Shown here piece by piece: positions 11,100 through 22,230 of a stretch of DNA of 64,000 nucleotides; position 1 is the stretch's first letter, and each line of letters starts with the position of its first letter. This stretch comes from Nephrocerus scutellatus. Taxonomy: Eukaryota; Arthropoda; Insecta; Diptera; Pipunculidae. The notes beneath the pieces were generated by a model. The model was not told the origin of the DNA and ran no database searches. It worked only from the letters and a program-made list of their open reading frames with translations. The stretch covers positions 100,543,908 through 100,607,907 of the forward strand of contig OX352763.1 of NCBI GenBank assembly GCA_947095585.1, given 5' to 3'. The position numbers were made by a program, and so were the translations under genes.

Positions 11100-11397
11100 A
11101 TAAATAATAATATTCGGCGCGACAGACCATTGCGGTCCAAGGCCTTGCTTCTTGCAACCATTTGTGTTGAGCATGTATATTTTTGCACACAAATGGAGGG
11201 GACCTACAATTTAATGCCCGATCCGAACGGCGAATTAAGAAGCATTCCGTGACAAATTATTACTCTCGGAACGTTTGTCACCCATTCGCGAGAGGTGGGA
11301 CACCGTGAAAAATACTTTTGGTGTTACTGGGATTCGAGCCACGAACCCCCTGCTCAGAAGTCCATGCTCTTATCCACTGAGCCACGGTGCCCACAAC
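11100..11397 (-). mobile_element. tRNA-derived SINE with 12-bp target duplication
   Basis: Complete copy of about 298 bp. AGTAATATAATA flanks it at 11088-11099 and 11398-11409. The minus-strand head has A box TGGCTCAGTGG, B box GGCTCGAATCC and an anticodon-like loop CTTCTGA. The body ends in GCCGAATATTATTATTTATT. The head resembles tRNA-Arg, but the assignment is tentative. Confidence 0.92.
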
Positions 11398-11474
11398 AGT
11401 AATATAATAGTATCATTATATTTCGCCCTTTAGACTGCGTCCGTTACTGATCTACCGCAGAGATGCGTGGCGTT

Positions 11475-11720
11475 ACGCACTTTTTTCAACTAGGCTTGGC
11501 CGGCCTCGATGTTCTGTCTAATAAATCCCACCGCAAAGTACTTTTCGAAAACAATCCAACTCACTTGCTGTCGAATCCATTCGTAAGTACTGGTATAATC
11601 ATTGTCTTAAGCACAACCAGCTTAGTGTTATGGTCAAATTTCTGGGTTTGAAGAGTCTTGAAAGATTAAAGTAGACTGCTAACCGACATAACTTGCCTGG
11701 GATTGCCCTACTTCAAGTAC
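11475..11720 (-). pseudogene. RTE-type LINE fragment, internally deleted
   Basis: Matches two separated parts of the 3' half of the minus-strand LINE at 20867-21600: the GTRQRG-type C-terminal block (near 11480-11530) and the block coding for 'tskLLvykTMviPVLTyG' (near 11585-11640). The part between is deleted. Confidence 0.6.
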
Positions 11721-11789
11721 ACCTCTTGAAATTTTACCAATGATTACAATATCGTCTCAGTAAGCCATATAATTTGGTCTATGCGAGTA

Positions 11790-13855
11790 CAAGGTTTGCG
11801 CGTAAAAATATCCACAAAACCACCTGGGTATCTCCTCATAGAGCCACTCGCACTCGCAGATAGACCAAGTGTTGATAGACCGCCGCCACAACCCGAACTT
11901 GATGACGGTACGAAGGTACCGAGGTGCCAACATCGACTCGGACCGCTATCTTGTGGTATGGTTCTCCGAGCGCGGATTGGATCATCACGAAAGACTGCAT
12001 CCGCGAATCAGATTCGAGTCAACACGGCTGTCCTTCACAACGACGAGGCCAGACTGCCTGCCGACTGGTTCGATGACGAATGTAAGTGATCGACTGAACG
12101 TAAGAATGTTGCGTACCGAGCAATACAACAATCTCATAGAACGCGGGCACGTGAAGATGAAAGAGCTCAGAAGATATGAAAAAACAGTTCACCGGCGAAA
12201 GAAAGCAGCCTGGGAGAAGAATCTCGTCCGTGAACTAGAACAGTACAGAGAGCAAGGACCGCACCAGGCACCGAAGTTCTACCAAAGAGTCCGCGGTATG
12301 ACGCAATATACACCGCGTTGCACATACTGCAAGGACAAAGAGGGTAATCTGATGACCGATATTAAAGGCAACTTAGAGCGATGGGAAGAGCACTTTCATG
12401 AGTTGCTAAATGAGCAGTTAATTGAGGAATTGGGGGCCCCGGGATCTGATGGGATACCAGCGGAACTGATAAAAATATGAGGCCTCACATTACACCAGGC
12501 AATTCATGAAATTATAGTGCAAGTATAAGAGGAAGAAGCTATGCCAGAAAACTAGCGAAGAGAAATCCTGTGTCCCATAAATAAAAAGGGAGATATCACA
12601 AAATGCAGCAATTATCGTGGTATAACGTTGTTGAGTAACGCGTATAAGATTTTCTCGTCTATCCTTCAAGACAGGATAGCCCCATACGCTAAAGTCATCA
12701 TTGGTCCATACCAGTGTATCTTCATCCCAGGCGAATCAAAAACTAATCAGATTTACACCCTTAGGCAGGTGAAGGAAAAATGTCTAGAGTGTCGAAACTC
12801 ACTACACCATCTTTTTATAGACTTTAAAGCCGCCTATGATAGCATAGCCAGAGTAGAAGTTTATAAAACCGTGAGAGAATTCGGCATCCCAAATAAACTG
12901 ACACGACTATGTAGGTTCACTATCAAGCCCATTCAATATCTATAACGGGCTCCGGAAAGGGGATGGATTGCCATGCGTCCTCTTCAACCTGGCGTGGGAG
13001 AGAGTGATCCGAGACTCTGACGTAACGGCGGAGGGACAATCCTCTATAACTCCATTCAGATACTGTTTAACGCAGACGATATTGACATCGTTGGTAGAAA
13101 CCAAAGAGCTGTACAGAAAGCTTTCATCCAGATAGAGCACAAAATCTTGGGCTGCACATAAATGAGAGCAAAACAAAGTACATGGTGGCCACGTCTGCGA
13201 GTAGAAGAAGTGGAGCGTGAATTTGAAGTAGTGCAATCCTTAAACTATCTCAAGTCAACTGTAGCAGCGGATAAAAGCATAGAACCAGAAATACGCGCAC
13301 GGTTGCTTAAAGCCAACAAAGCCTACTATAGTCTGTCAAGACTCTTCAAATCCAGGAATTTAACCATAACATCAAAGCTGCTGCTATATAAGACAATGGT
13401 CATACCAGTACTTACATATGGATCCGAGACTTGGGTGCTAAGCCAAAAGCATTCTGACCTCTTAGCTGTGTTCAAGAGAAGAGTCTTACGGATAATTGTT
13501 GGCTGCTTATATGAGGAAGGACGATTCTGGAGAATCTATAATGATGAGATCTACGAGCGTTACCACGATGTCGACAACGGGAAGAAAATTAAGCTCGGTA
13601 GGCTTCTGTGAGCAGGACACCTAGCTCGCATGAGTGAAGAGGATCCTGCTCGTAAAATCCTTTGCAGTAAGATTTATGGAACACGACAGCGGGGCCGGCC
13701 ATGCCTACGCTGGAAGAATGGCGTAGACCAGGACGCCCAGAGTTTAGGGATGCCAAACATCGGCTCGAAATCGGGAACAGTGGAGAGACTTTTTGCGGGA
13801 GACCAGGGCCGGACCCCGGTTATAGAGCCAAATATGATGATGATGATAGGGTGCA
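11790..13855 (+). pseudogene. RTE-type non-LTR retrotransposon, truncated and broken
   Basis: It starts inside the endonuclease domain: the SDH motif region reads as DSDRYLVV near 11935-11955. A linker follows (about 12080-12400). RT begins with GSDGIPAELIK (12443-12475) and NYRGITLLSNAYKI (near 12612). Next are FIDFKAAYDS (near 12820) and a decayed catalytic motif FNADDIDIVG (near 13068-13095, expected FADD). The C-terminal part carries LTYGSETWVL and GTRQRGRPCLRW. At least three frame changes and several TGG-to-stop changes (near 12528 and 12553) inactivate it. The 3' end is a short ATGATGATG tail at about 13835-13848, typical of RTE elements. Confidence 0.85.
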
Positions 13856-13869
13856 ATATTATGAACAAA

Positions 13870-14038
13870 CTTGATATTGAGTAACATTTAGTCATAAGCG
13901 ATTTGGTTTCTTTTTCTCAAAAATATCATGACTTGGATTCAATATGAGCTGATTGTTGACCGACCAACTAATCGATATCATTATTAATTTTATTAATTGC
14001 TGCATTTAAGGCTATTGTTGTGTCCCTGCTACTTATGT
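13870..14038. other. short non-coding spacer
   Basis: AT-rich, nothing recognisable. Confidence 0.3.
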
Positions 14039-14293
14039 TCACAATAAATTTGCAAGGCAACCGCAAAAAAGGTGATCCTTTGTGAACTGGATTGAGTATC
14101 TGATGTCGTTTATATACGTAGCAAATATTAGCGGTCCCATAATGGATCCTTGGGGTATACCTGAAAATAAAGGTAGATGGCTAAATTCAATTCCGTTTAT
14201 GTCAACATATTGGTAGCGATCAGTTAAATATGACAGCATGAGATACAAAGCGCTAATGATGAAATTAAAGGAATTAGTAGTAGTGTAAGTCAT
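14039..14293 (-). pseudogene. LINE reverse transcriptase fragment
   Basis: An 84-codon open piece on the minus strand contains SYLTDRYQYVDING and FSGIPQGSIMGPLIF followed by YINDI. These are RT motifs just upstream of the catalytic YADD, which is not present. This is a different LINE family from the RTE copy next to it, probably jockey/CR1/I-like. Confidence 0.75.
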
Positions 14294-15785
14294 CTTCTGA
14301 TTAATGGTGAATTGTTGTTATGTCAGCTTTATATTTGAATAGCATATAGCTCCTGGTGCATTTTTATGAAAAAATACTTGCAACGTTTAGCCGTTCTCGC
14401 CTGTGATCGTCGTCGTGGATCAATGTTTCCAAGGCTGATTTTCAGTTTTTCCTAATAATGTTTTTTTTTGCCTCGAGTCAACTTGACTGCGACTACTACT
14501 ATGAGCATATTCCAATGAGGGACTAACTTTATAATTTTTACACTTCCCTCTTCTGTACCATTTGACACAATAATTCACAGCATTCGAAGTGCTGGCACCA
14601 TTCTCTGGACAAGACTTAATTATAAGGTGAAACAAAGCAATTCGTAATGCTTTGTTGTTTTCTTTCCTTCGTTTTAGTTTTGAGAATAAACCACTGGAGT
14701 ACCACAGTACACTTTACCACTATATCACTCGCCAAACCAGCCATTTATTCATCTTCTGAATGAATACTTCTGTCCTGTCGTCGCTTTGTCGAGTAATTAA
14801 TTTGTTTGCATACTGGGGTAACCCTTTGCGCTTCTTTGCGTGCAGTTCCCTTTGTTTCATTTCCATTATCAAACTCTAGGCACTGCAGATTTTTCGACAA
14901 TAGATATCCGCAATTTAATGGACTGCACAATATCCTGTACCCGATTTTTTTTTTAAATTCGCCGTTTAACTGCAGCCAACCATTTGAACAAAAACCAAAC
15001 ATCAGCTTCACTGTGCCGGCGATGTCAACATCAGTTGCAGGTATTTGCAATTTATTTCACGTTACGTTGCGCTGCCACTGTTTCTATTGCGCTATAAGAG
15101 TCAGTGCTTATTGGCATGGCTAGCTTGTAAAAGCATTGTAAATAAATGCCCCCTAAAGCTTGTTGTGTAAGGTCGTTTCCCATTATCCTAAAAGGTATTT
15201 TTCTCTGTCATATACTATGCCATTGCTGAATGTTTCTGCGAATCATTTTAAGGCTGGCGGCTATTTGCCGGGTGCGTGTGTAGGAACCTTTCCAGAGAGT
15301 CGGTTTTCACAATAGAATTTCATATCAAAAATGCCAAAGGGGTTTCCACGGAAAATTTTCGAAATTTTCTAATGTTGAATCCGTTAATGATTCAATTTCA
15401 TTGCAAAGCATTCTGAAAATAAGTTTTAATAAAGACACATTACATAACAAGCATAAACACATTACATTACACTCTTCCAACTGCAGTCCGCTTCCCGACG
15501 GCATTTCAGCCTTTTTTAACTCTTTGTTGAAACGCTCACGCAGCGGCTTCCACCTTGTTCTTCATTCAGTTTCTAATACATAATTATCAATGTATTTATA
15601 AGCATAATACAAAGTTGCAACTTACCACTTTTTTGCAATTTTTGAGCAAATTCTGCCCAAACTTTAGCTTTGTGCCCCTTGATGAAATAGAAAGCGTCTG
15701 ACTTTTCATAAAACATTTTTGCCCAAGCACCGAGGATATCTATTATTCAATGGAATTCCATTAAATCATTAATTCCTAAATGAAA
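14294..15785. other. non-coding, no feature seen
   Basis: Unique-looking sequence. Overlapping open frames at 14745-15123 on both strands show no domain. A run of T at 14946 is the only low-complexity feature. Confidence 0.35.
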
Positions 15786-16068
15786 AGACGCGTCTACATG
15801 CTTGGCACAGCGTGGGCGTTAAAGAAATGGAGAAGTAAAGAGGAGATGTCTATGAGCTTGTGTTTTGAATGTCTGTGGATCATAGTGATGTGGAAAGACA
15901 GAGTTTTTCGGAGTAATACACATACGTGTTGTACGGCTTAAGAATGAATCCCTGAATTTACTTGTACTCTCCGAAGATGAGCTTAAGAGTAAACTGATGA
16001 GCATTTAGAGCGCCACGAGTATTGCGATTGAATTCAAGGAGAGGTGGCATGCAGCTGGCTATTTCCAC
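15786..16068 (-). pseudogene. jockey/CR1-type LINE 3'-end fragment
   Basis: About 280 bp closely matching the 3' end of the larger minus-strand copy at 42690-43905: shared TACATGCTTGGCACAGCGTG, GAGGAGATGTCTATGAGC and GAGGTGGCATGCAGCTGGCT. It codes in pieces for the LINE C-terminus. It is 5'-truncated at about 16068, where helicase-coding sequence begins. Confidence 0.7.
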
Positions 16069-16079
16069 CCTTGGTGAAA

Positions 16080-16262
16080 GAACGTTGGTTGTTGCGGTTT
16101 GGATTCGAAATTACAATAAACAAATTACAAGGGCAATCATTGAGTGTTTGCGGCATTAAACTTGAAAATCCGTGTTTATCGCATGGTCAATTGTATGTCG
16201 CCTATTCCAGTGTCGGAAAACCATCACCATTGTTTTTTTACGCGCCAGGCAAGAGAACGAAT
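16080..16262 (+). pseudogene. Helitron/Helentron Pif1-like helicase C-terminal fragment
   Basis: The frame reads FEITINKLQGQSLSVCG, then PCLSHGQLYVAYSSVGKP and a short FYAPGK end. This is the diagnostic C-terminal helicase motif of rolling-circle transposons, whose usual form is 'TINKsQGQSL...SHGQLYVAcSRVgkP..LFvYAP'. The expected SRVG arginine is replaced (SSVG). Only about 55 codons remain. The frame then runs into the terminal block AACAACCCAT of the Helentron-like repeat. It may be the last piece of an autonomous partner of that repeat family. Confidence 0.8.
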
Positions 16263-16909
16263 AAAAAAACAACCCATCAAAATTAACATTTTTCTTGTAA
16301 ATTCTCTAATCGGGGATACACACACACACACACACTGCGTGCTCGTTTTGTGGCAAAATCATCCACTAAATGACGCAACGGCAGCGAACAGCGCTGCACA
16401 CAAAGCACAGAGCTCAGACTTTGCCGTGATCTGTTGCGATATAGCGATATTTAAAAATTGTATATGGTGGTCCCCAGGGGGCCGATCACTCCAAATTTTT
16501 ACAAAAAGTGTTTTCCATCGAAGGCACACATGTGTAAAAAATCGGGTAAATTTTGAAAAATATTTGTATGGGAGCCCCCCGAACCTGAGGTCCGAGGGAC
16601 GAGTATTGTCACCGGAAATACACATGTGTACAAAATTTCAGGAAAATCGGGCTTTAGGAAGTTCGTTAAAAATTGATAATTCAAAAAAAAAAATTTGTAT
16701 GGGAGCTCCCCGACCCCGGGGCACGATCGCTTCAAAAAATTTACAAAAAGTTTTGTCCTTCGGAGATACACATGCGCATAAAATTTGAAGAAAAACGGGA
16801 AATTTTTTCATAAAATTTGTACGACCCCGCAGTCAGAAAATCTGACCAGCCAGCCAGCCAGCCACCCAGCCAGCCACGTGCACGCGAAGTTAATATAGAG
16901 AATTTAAAA
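16263..16909 (-). mobile_element. Helentron-like repeat (HINE type), complete copy
   Basis: On the plus strand it starts AAAAAAACAACCCAT, has the subterminal repeat TAAATTCTCTAATCGG, a CA microsatellite, two or three internal units with ACACATGTGTA, a (CCAG)n tract (about 16840-16875) and ends GAAGTTAATATAGAGAATTT. The central part (about 16335-16480) matches the copy at 37328-37852. Confidence 0.8.
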
Positions 16910-16967
16910 ACAGTGTGGATACGTTAAACGCGCGTTTGAAGTGAAACTTCTTTGATGTTGTGGGACA

Positions 16968-17290
16968 AAATACCGCCAAAGACCCTAAAAGACCCCAAAA
17001 GACCTCCAAAAAAATCATAAAAAGATCTCCGAAAAACCCTCAAAACACTCACAAAAGACCCCCAAAGGGCCACCAAAAGTCCAACAAAAGAATGATAAAA
17101 GACAAAAAATCATTAAAGACCCCCAAAAGATCCTCAAAAGACCCCCAAAAGACACCCAAAAGACACCCAAAAGACCTTAAAAAGCACCGCAAAGAACCCT
17201 CGCCAAACTCCCCAAAAAACCTTAAAAATACCACAAAATGAACCTCAAAAGTCCCAAAAAAGGCCCTAAAAAGACCTTCAAAAATTGTAA
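16968..17290 (+). repeat. minisatellite of AAAGACCCCCAAAAGACC type
   Basis: About 320 bp of irregular units on the theme CCCAAAAGACC. It is the complement of the G-rich block at 9055-9890. It encodes a Lys/Pro-rich pseudo-protein and no gene. Confidence 0.75.
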
Positions 17291-17636
17291 ATAAGGGAAT
17301 AAGGCTACAATTTTCTGGTCTTTTCTCTATAAGATTGCAAGTTTCTGGAAGCTTTTCAATGTGTATACAAGGTGGTGTTCGAGGCAGAGAATTCATTGGT
17401 TATTTGGAATTTAACCAGTACAGTTGAAAAGCTCCTGCTTGCAGAATTATTGTAAAGTACAAGTATTATAAGTGTTTTTGTGTGCTTTTAAAAGTTGTCC
17501 AGCATAAAATTGTGAACTTGTGTTATTTTTTACTATTTTTGAATTAAGGTTATTATTTGTAAATTAATTAACTTGTGTTGAGTTTTATTTGCGAAATCCT
17601 TAACGAATTCGAAACCCGGAATTTCGTAACAATATT
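17291..17636 (+). mobile_element. solo-LTR-like relic, family L
   Basis: Shares blocks with 26215-26542, 34785-34997 and 47395-47602: TTCTGGTCTTT near the start, an ACTTGTGTTG...TTTTATTTGC block and the end AATTTCGTAACA. The terminal CA and AT-rich structure suggest LTR right ends, but no internal region is present. Confidence 0.5.
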
Positions 17637-17640
17637 TCCA

Positions 17641-17860
17641 AAAGTCTGATCTTATTAAAACTTTGCACACATGTTTATCTCCGAGGACAACACTTTCTAA
17701 TAAAGTTTGGAAATGATCGGGCCCCAGGCTCGGAAGGCTCTCATAGAAATAGTTTCGAAAATTTTATTAAAATTTCGTATACATACGTATCTGCAATGAC
17801 AACATTTTTTGTCAAAATTTAGAAGTGATCGGTCCCCAGGGCCCGATATTTGTCTTGCAT
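17641..17860 (+). mobile_element. Helentron-like repeat fragment
   Basis: Two internal units with diverged TTTGCACACATG, GTATACATACGTATC and TGATCGGGCCCC blocks. Both termini are missing. Confidence 0.6.
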
Positions 17861-17861
17861 A

Positions 17862-18243
17862 AATCTTTTGCACCCAAACTTTTATTTGAATGATAGTGGA
17901 GACTAAGTGTGCATTACTAGCTTTGTGTTTGAGACCGCCAGCAAAAGTTAATTTTTCATCATCCAACAGTTGACTTTTCTCGTCGAGTAGAGCCAACTCC
18001 CAGTTTCTGATGAGAGCAGGGACCTTTGTCAGTTCAGTCGTAAAAGATTACGTACAAAACGAAGTTTTGTGCGTCCTCACCAGTGATCTCCTTGTTTATC
18101 TGACCCTTCTTTAGTTTTTTTGTAGATGGCACTCCAAAGTAATGCGCATGCATCTTAAATATACGTATCGCACCATGCGGATTTGACGGCGTTTTCCCAG
18201 GGTTAAAAGTCGAACTATTGGTCTCTCTTGTGCCTTCTTTACT
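17862..18243 (-). pseudogene. unidentified coding relic with one frame break
   Basis: The minus strand from 18243 down to 18034 is open for about 69 codons and reads like real protein (for example HGAIRIFKMHAHYFGVPST near its middle). It ends at a TGA. An overlapping +1 frame then stays open down to about 17862, with VPALIRNWELALLDEKSQL near its start. The two pieces look like one frameshifted ORF or two exons. I do not recognise the family. Confidence 0.35.
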
Positions 18244-18269
18244 TCAACCTACTGATAATTCGATGAGAA

Positions 18270-20179
18270 CTAATTTAAGAAATTAATGGCGTTTACTACT
18301 TGGTTCTTCTTGTATTCTTCATGTATCTAATTAACGTCTCTGTGCATATGTGAATGGCAAAAGTAAAAGGTCAAGCGAGTACATTGTCACAAGTTCATGG
18401 TAATGATTTTAAGCTGTGCAGAGCGACGAGTGGACATGGAAACAATTTGTGGATGATGGCGATGGGTGCCAGTGCACTGAGCTTATACGTAGAACATCGT
18501 TGTTTCGAGTTCCAATACAAAGCTGATAATAAAAACAAACAACAATTAAAAGGAAGTCCATGCATTCATTCGATGCGGTCCACAAGAGGCGTGTACTACC
18601 AAAATGAAGGTTCTTCTCTGTGTTTTTGCCATTCCTTTAGAAAGATTAACTTTCAGATTATTATTATAATTTTTCTTAGATTTCAGGTTATTAGTGTAAT
18701 GGTCAGAATTTTAACTCTTAAAGACACCCGATTTGCAGATCTGAAAACAAAAGTTTTATCATGAAAAGATTAAGACATCCACACTAATCCACACTATATT
18801 TATGATAGTACATAAATTCGCTGTGTAGCGAATCCAAAGCTAAAGTTATTCATTCAGTCATTATATAAAAAAATCATTAACAAAAAGTTTGATGTTCCCT
18901 AGTCAACGTTCAAATAGTTAACCATTTGTTGTGATCAACCATAAGCCTTATCAAGTGTTACGCTATTATCGCCGCAGTCATATTTCCATCGGCATATAGA
19001 GTTAATTTATGACTTGGCTTTGACATTTCAGTAAAGCCAAAATCTAGAAATAACTCAACCATAATAATAAAAGCCTGACACTGTTACCTTAAACATTCAC
19101 TTGTGTTTGTCATACTAACACTTGAAAAGCGGTTCAGTGAAAGCCACTAGTTGTGTGTATTTACGTCGTATGTCAAATTAAAACCTAACCGATGCTTCTG
19201 GGTTACATATGACATACGACATACTCATTTCACTCGATACAAAGTGGAACATCTACCAAGTGAATGAACGACGACGAGTGTATTTCAGTTATCAAAGTAT
19301 TAAGATTGTTATGTAAGGCAGCACCCGTTATATAGGGTGTCCCAATAATAGCGCCATTTTGTTAGTACGAGTTGTACGGTGATTTTTTTGACATTTGTCA
19401 CGTACAGACCACGCGATTTAAGAATATGATGAATGTTAGCTTAATTCAAAAACAAATGTGTTTTTTCTTTAAAATTTATATACAAAAATTTGAACTTGAA
19501 TACAAGAGAATCCGGCGCTCTTGTTAGGATACCCTTTATTTACCACGGGACAGCAGTTTTTACATAAGTACAACATAGCCGCATGGTACATGGACTTATG
19601 TTGCGTAAGTGAAATATGATTCTGAGGGCGGGACAGTAATCGGATCAGCACCATTGGTTAATGATTGTACCGATATATAATAAATTGATCTGTTTAGTGA
19701 ACCTTTAAGTTTACTTAAGCTCAGAAGTTTGTTACAAAAGAGGCTACTGTGTAGTTATAAGACGGAAATGAACTAAAACTGAACATGAACTAAGACAGAA
19801 ACTCTGAAAAATCTCAGCCAAGCTTATGACAGCGAACTTGTCAAGAGTAAAATAATTAAATAAAGAAATAATAACTAAAAATATTTAAAAAGCCTCATTC
19901 ATTTTTCCGTTGAAGAAGTCTTTCCACCTTAAAACGGAAATCACGGGATGACGACGTTAACACCTTATTACCCGCCTACGTTCCTTGTTTTCCGTAAATT
20001 TTGCTTTATGTGGCTCTATTAAGATTGGCCGTCAGCCATCAGGTCCAGGTGCCTCCACGTGGATGCCGCTGGTAATTTTCCCCCTAAAAATTAAAAACTG
20101 AATGCTCGGTCAAAGTGGGGTTAGCGCGTATTAATTTTACCCTCTATCCGCCTATGAAAGCATAGCCAGAATATCTTTA
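18270..20179. other. non-coding, no gene supported
   Basis: A 136-codon open frame at 18354-18764 has no recognisable domain and ends in AT-rich sequence. An 11-bp inverted repeat GTCGTATGTCA / TGACATACGAC lies near 19166-19220. A motif GGGTGTCCCAATAATAGCGCC near 19337 resembles a transposon end, but no partner was found. Confidence 0.3.
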
Positions 20180-20290
20180 TCTATACTAATATTATAAATG
20201 TGAAAGTAACTCTCTCTGTCTGTCTGTTACCTTTTCAAGGCTAAACGGCTGGACCGATTTGGCTCATTTTTGTTAAATGTTCGCAATAGT
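20180..20290 (+). repeat. probable dispersed repeat end
   Basis: ATACTAATATTATAAATGTG followed by CTGTCTGTCTGTTACC and GGCTAAACGGCTGGACCG is a combination found at the start of abundant insect repeats. Only this short block is recognisable here. Confidence 0.35.
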
Positions 20291-20644
20291 CCGGAGAAGA
20301 TTATAAGAACCTAGAAAATAAAAAAATTAGTAAAAAAAACTGAAAAAAGGATGTTTTCAATAGGAATTATGTACGAACTCGCGACCATAACTTTCGATTC
20401 GAACAGGCATATATATACAATGCCCGGGGTTATAGGCTACAATTTTGAGTTAGTGGTGGCTAGGTGGGTTTTGATGCTCAATGGTGTGCGGTGGTTTCAG
20501 TGGGGGAGTGGTCAGTTTGGTTGGGTCAGTATGGTTTGAGGGCAGACAAAGCTTGTTACTTTGGCTTTTAGTGGGACTAAACGGTGTCTTGGGGGGGGGG
20601 GGGGTGTCGGCGGGTCTCGGGTAACGCCGGGGTTACCAACTAGT

Positions 20645-20722
20645 AACTTTTCTGGAATTTGAACTTCGAACATACTGCTCGGAAGTCCCACGCAACAACC
20701 ACTAGAGCTACTGCGCCCACAT
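20645..20722 (-). mobile_element. diverged SINE head relic
   Basis: GAACTTCGAACATACTGCTC and CTAGAGCTACTGCGCCCAC match the tRNA-like head of the SINE family (minus strand) with many substitutions. Confidence 0.5.
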
Positions 20723-20740
20723 TGATACCTCAGCGAAGTA

Positions 20741-20866
20741 GTACAAGTCTTACACTATCTCAATTGTGTGAAACCAGAGATACGCGTACAGAAGCCAACA
20801 AAGCTGAATTTAGTCTGTCGAGACTCTTAAAATTCAGAATTTTAAGCATAACATCCAAACTGCTCT
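20741..20866 (+). pseudogene. RTE-type LINE fragment, plus strand
   Basis: Codes in part for EANKAEFSLSRLLKFRILSI, matching the AnKAYYSLSRLFKsRnLTI block of the copy at 13300-13380. It ends abruptly against a minus-strand copy of the same family, forming an inverted arrangement. Confidence 0.7.
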
Positions 20867-21600
20867 CTCCACCGGTCCCGATTTTGAGACGATGACATCC
20901 AGTTTTGTATCCCTAAAATCTGGGCGTGCTGGTCTACGCCATCCCTCCATCGTAGACTTGGCTGGCCTCGCTGTCGTGTTCCATAAATCCTACCGCAAAG
21001 GACTTCACTCATGCGAGCTAGGTGTCCTGTCCACCGTAGCCTGCCGAGATTAATTCTCTTCGTCGACATCGCGGTAAAGCTCGTAGATCTAATCATAATA
21101 GAGTCTCCGTAATCGTCCTTCTTTACATACGGGGCCAACAATTCTACGTAAAATTTTTCTCTCGAACGCGGCTAAGAGGTCAGAATGCTTTTTGCTACGC
21201 ACACAAGTCTCGGATCCATATGTAAGGACTGGTATGACCATTGTCTTATACACCAGCAGCTTGGATGTTATGGTTAAGTTCCTGAATTTGAAGAGTCTTG
21301 GTAGACTATAGTAGACTTTGTCGGCTTTAAGCAACCGTGCGCAGATTTCTGGATCCATGCTGTTATCGAGGTAGTTACAGGATTGCGCCACCATGTACTT
21401 TGTTTTGCTCTCATTTATGTGCATCCCCAGATTTTTTGGCGACCGCTCGATCTGGAGAAAATGTTATACGCCGTACTCAACAACGTTATACCACGATTGA
21501 TGCATGTTTTGATATCTCTTTTCTTATGTATGGGGCACAGGATGCCATCGCTTCATACTCCCATACTTGCACTATTATTTCATGGGGTACAATATTTAAA
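20867..21600 (-). pseudogene. RTE-type LINE 3' half, minus strand
   Basis: The minus strand carries HINESKTKYMVA, then LTYGSETCVRSKKHSDLL, then RLRWTGHLARM and GTRQRGQPSLRW. These form the C-terminal part of an RTE-type RT ORF in two frames. Upstream (21430-21600) are scrambled remains of the RT block (a decayed CPIHKKGD...). The RT core is deleted. Confidence 0.8.
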
Positions 21601-22230
21601 ACAAATTTAATTAATATCCCAATTTAGAATACAGGAAGTACCATGAAGCAATTACAAATTATCTCATTAAAGGACCCTTTTTTATCTAAAATTTCCGGTT
21701 TATTTTTCTAGTTTCAAATAATAAGTCTCGCCCTGAATATACCAAATCTTTGCTATCAAATACAAATAAAAATAAAGAGATTGTACAGAATTCACTATTT
21801 AACCTTTAAGGAATGACTCTGATCAGCCTTTCCTATTCATTTCGCTCCAATCTACTAGGATTCTCATCACTAATTGGATTTCCCTAGAGTACCTTTTGTT
21901 CTCTGCTTTATTCTTTTCTTCCTTTTACCTTGTAAATTATTATGTTTTCTTTAGTACGAGACTTTTTGATTAACTAATTAGAGGTTTTGTGGTTTGTGCA
22001 CGAATTCTACTGATGTTACAATAAAGAAAGAATAAACTGATGTTGCCGCAGGACTAAAGGAATCTTGGACAAAAAGTCCATTTGCTGATTACATTTTTCC
22101 TCAATCAATCTTGTATGCCTATTCTCATTAAATGCCTTTTACAAATTGTGGTCTTCTTTGTTATTAGCTATTAATCTTTAAAGTTTCATTAAAATGTTGG
22201 TGAACTCCTCATTTGTTTAGGATTCATCTC
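21601..22230. other. non-coding, no feature seen
   Basis: AT-rich. No ORF, repeat or RNA gene supported. Confidence 0.35.

Noticed and set aside
11320..11397. tRNA gene
   Set aside because: It has A and B boxes, but the cloverleaf is incomplete and the sequence continues into the SINE body; the same holds for the other SINE heads.
16960..17396. Lys/Pro-rich frame on plus and Phe/Leu-rich frame on minus
   Set aside because: Both come from the AAAGACCCC minisatellite and share its periodicity; not genes.
18354..18764. 136-codon plus-strand frame
   Set aside because: No domain, AT-rich run of Ile at the end, no splice or promoter evidence.
19320..19690. Possible Tc1/mariner end (GGGTGTCCCAATAATAGCGCC)
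   Set aside because: No matching inverted end and no transposase remnant found.
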